A stretch of DNA of 64,000 nt, taken from contig JAIXMP010000006.1 of assembly GCA_025677815.1 (NCBI GenBank), positions 1,178,001 to 1,242,000 of the forward strand, given 5' to 3'. Below the pieces are notes generated by a model, which did no database searches, was not told where the DNA came from, and was given only the letters and a program-made list of their open reading frames with translations. The position numbers and the translations under genes are program-made. This document shows positions 63,938 through 64,000 of the stretch, in pieces; the stretch's first letter is position 1; each line of letters opens with the position of its first letter. The stretch comes from Phascolomyces articulosus. Lineage: Eukaryota > Mucoromycota > Mucoromycetes > Mucorales > Lichtheimiaceae.

Positions 63938-64000
63938 ATTGATATGGTTGTGTTTAGATTGATAATGAGAAAAACATTGGGATGCTGTACGATTGGTATT

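Overview
This is AT-rich nuclear DNA from a filamentous fungus. The genes carry short GT-AG introns (mostly 50-150 nt), the proteins have long Gln/Asn/Ser/Thr/His runs, and the gene set plus the style of decayed repeats fit Mucoromycota, most likely Mucorales. The lineage is inferred from overall style; no marker gene fixes it. I rebuilt exon chains by hand, and every gene called intact below closes in phase from start to stop.

Layout. 0.1-13.9 kb is a dense, ordinary gene block: a SET-like protein with an N-terminal Cys cluster (-), bifunctional 6-phosphofructo-2-kinase/fructose-2,6-bisphosphatase (-), the meiotic topoisomerase-like SPO11 (-, 12 exons, one of 15 nt), a single-pass membrane protein with two PY-type motifs (+), and a CofD/YvcK-like protein (-). 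13.9-18 kb is a decayed stretch with a transporter remnant, a coding-like scrap and a MITE. At 18-20.4 kb lies a TPR/F-box/LRR protein resembling Pof3/Dia2. 20.4-25.5 kb holds a pogo-like MITE and two broken copies of a HET-like gene.

26.5-35.9 kb is the most striking region. A small gene encodes only the 3'-5' exonuclease domain of a polymerase-delta-like family B DNA polymerase. All three Exo motifs are present, and the seven exons join in phase although intron 2 has swollen to about 8 kb. That intron holds a 5.8-kb element with 517-bp terminal inverted repeats and an F-box gene inside, and a 5'-truncated LINE whose 14-bp target-site duplication copies the intron's own splice acceptor.

37.5-43.7 kb returns to normal genes: a CDKN3-like protein phosphatase, a free-methionine-R-sulfoxide reductase and a low-complexity protein with a conserved C-terminal block. 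44.0-48.0 kb is a second long-TIR element (about 4 kb) whose arms are chains of degenerate ~22-bp repeats around a decayed multi-exon gene. 49.8-52.3 kb is an ankyrin-repeat protein (-). 52.3-58.4 kb is AT-rich and without a convincing gene. 58.4-60.2 kb is a KRE2/MNT1-type mannosyltransferase (-). The window closes with a three-repeat Myb protein (-) at 63.3-63.9 kb.

Functionally the intact genes are unrelated housekeeping or regulatory functions (glycolytic control, meiotic break formation, redox repair, Golgi glycosylation, phosphatase and ubiquitin-ligase adaptors). The decayed intervals between them are made of transposons and lineage-specific repeat genes.
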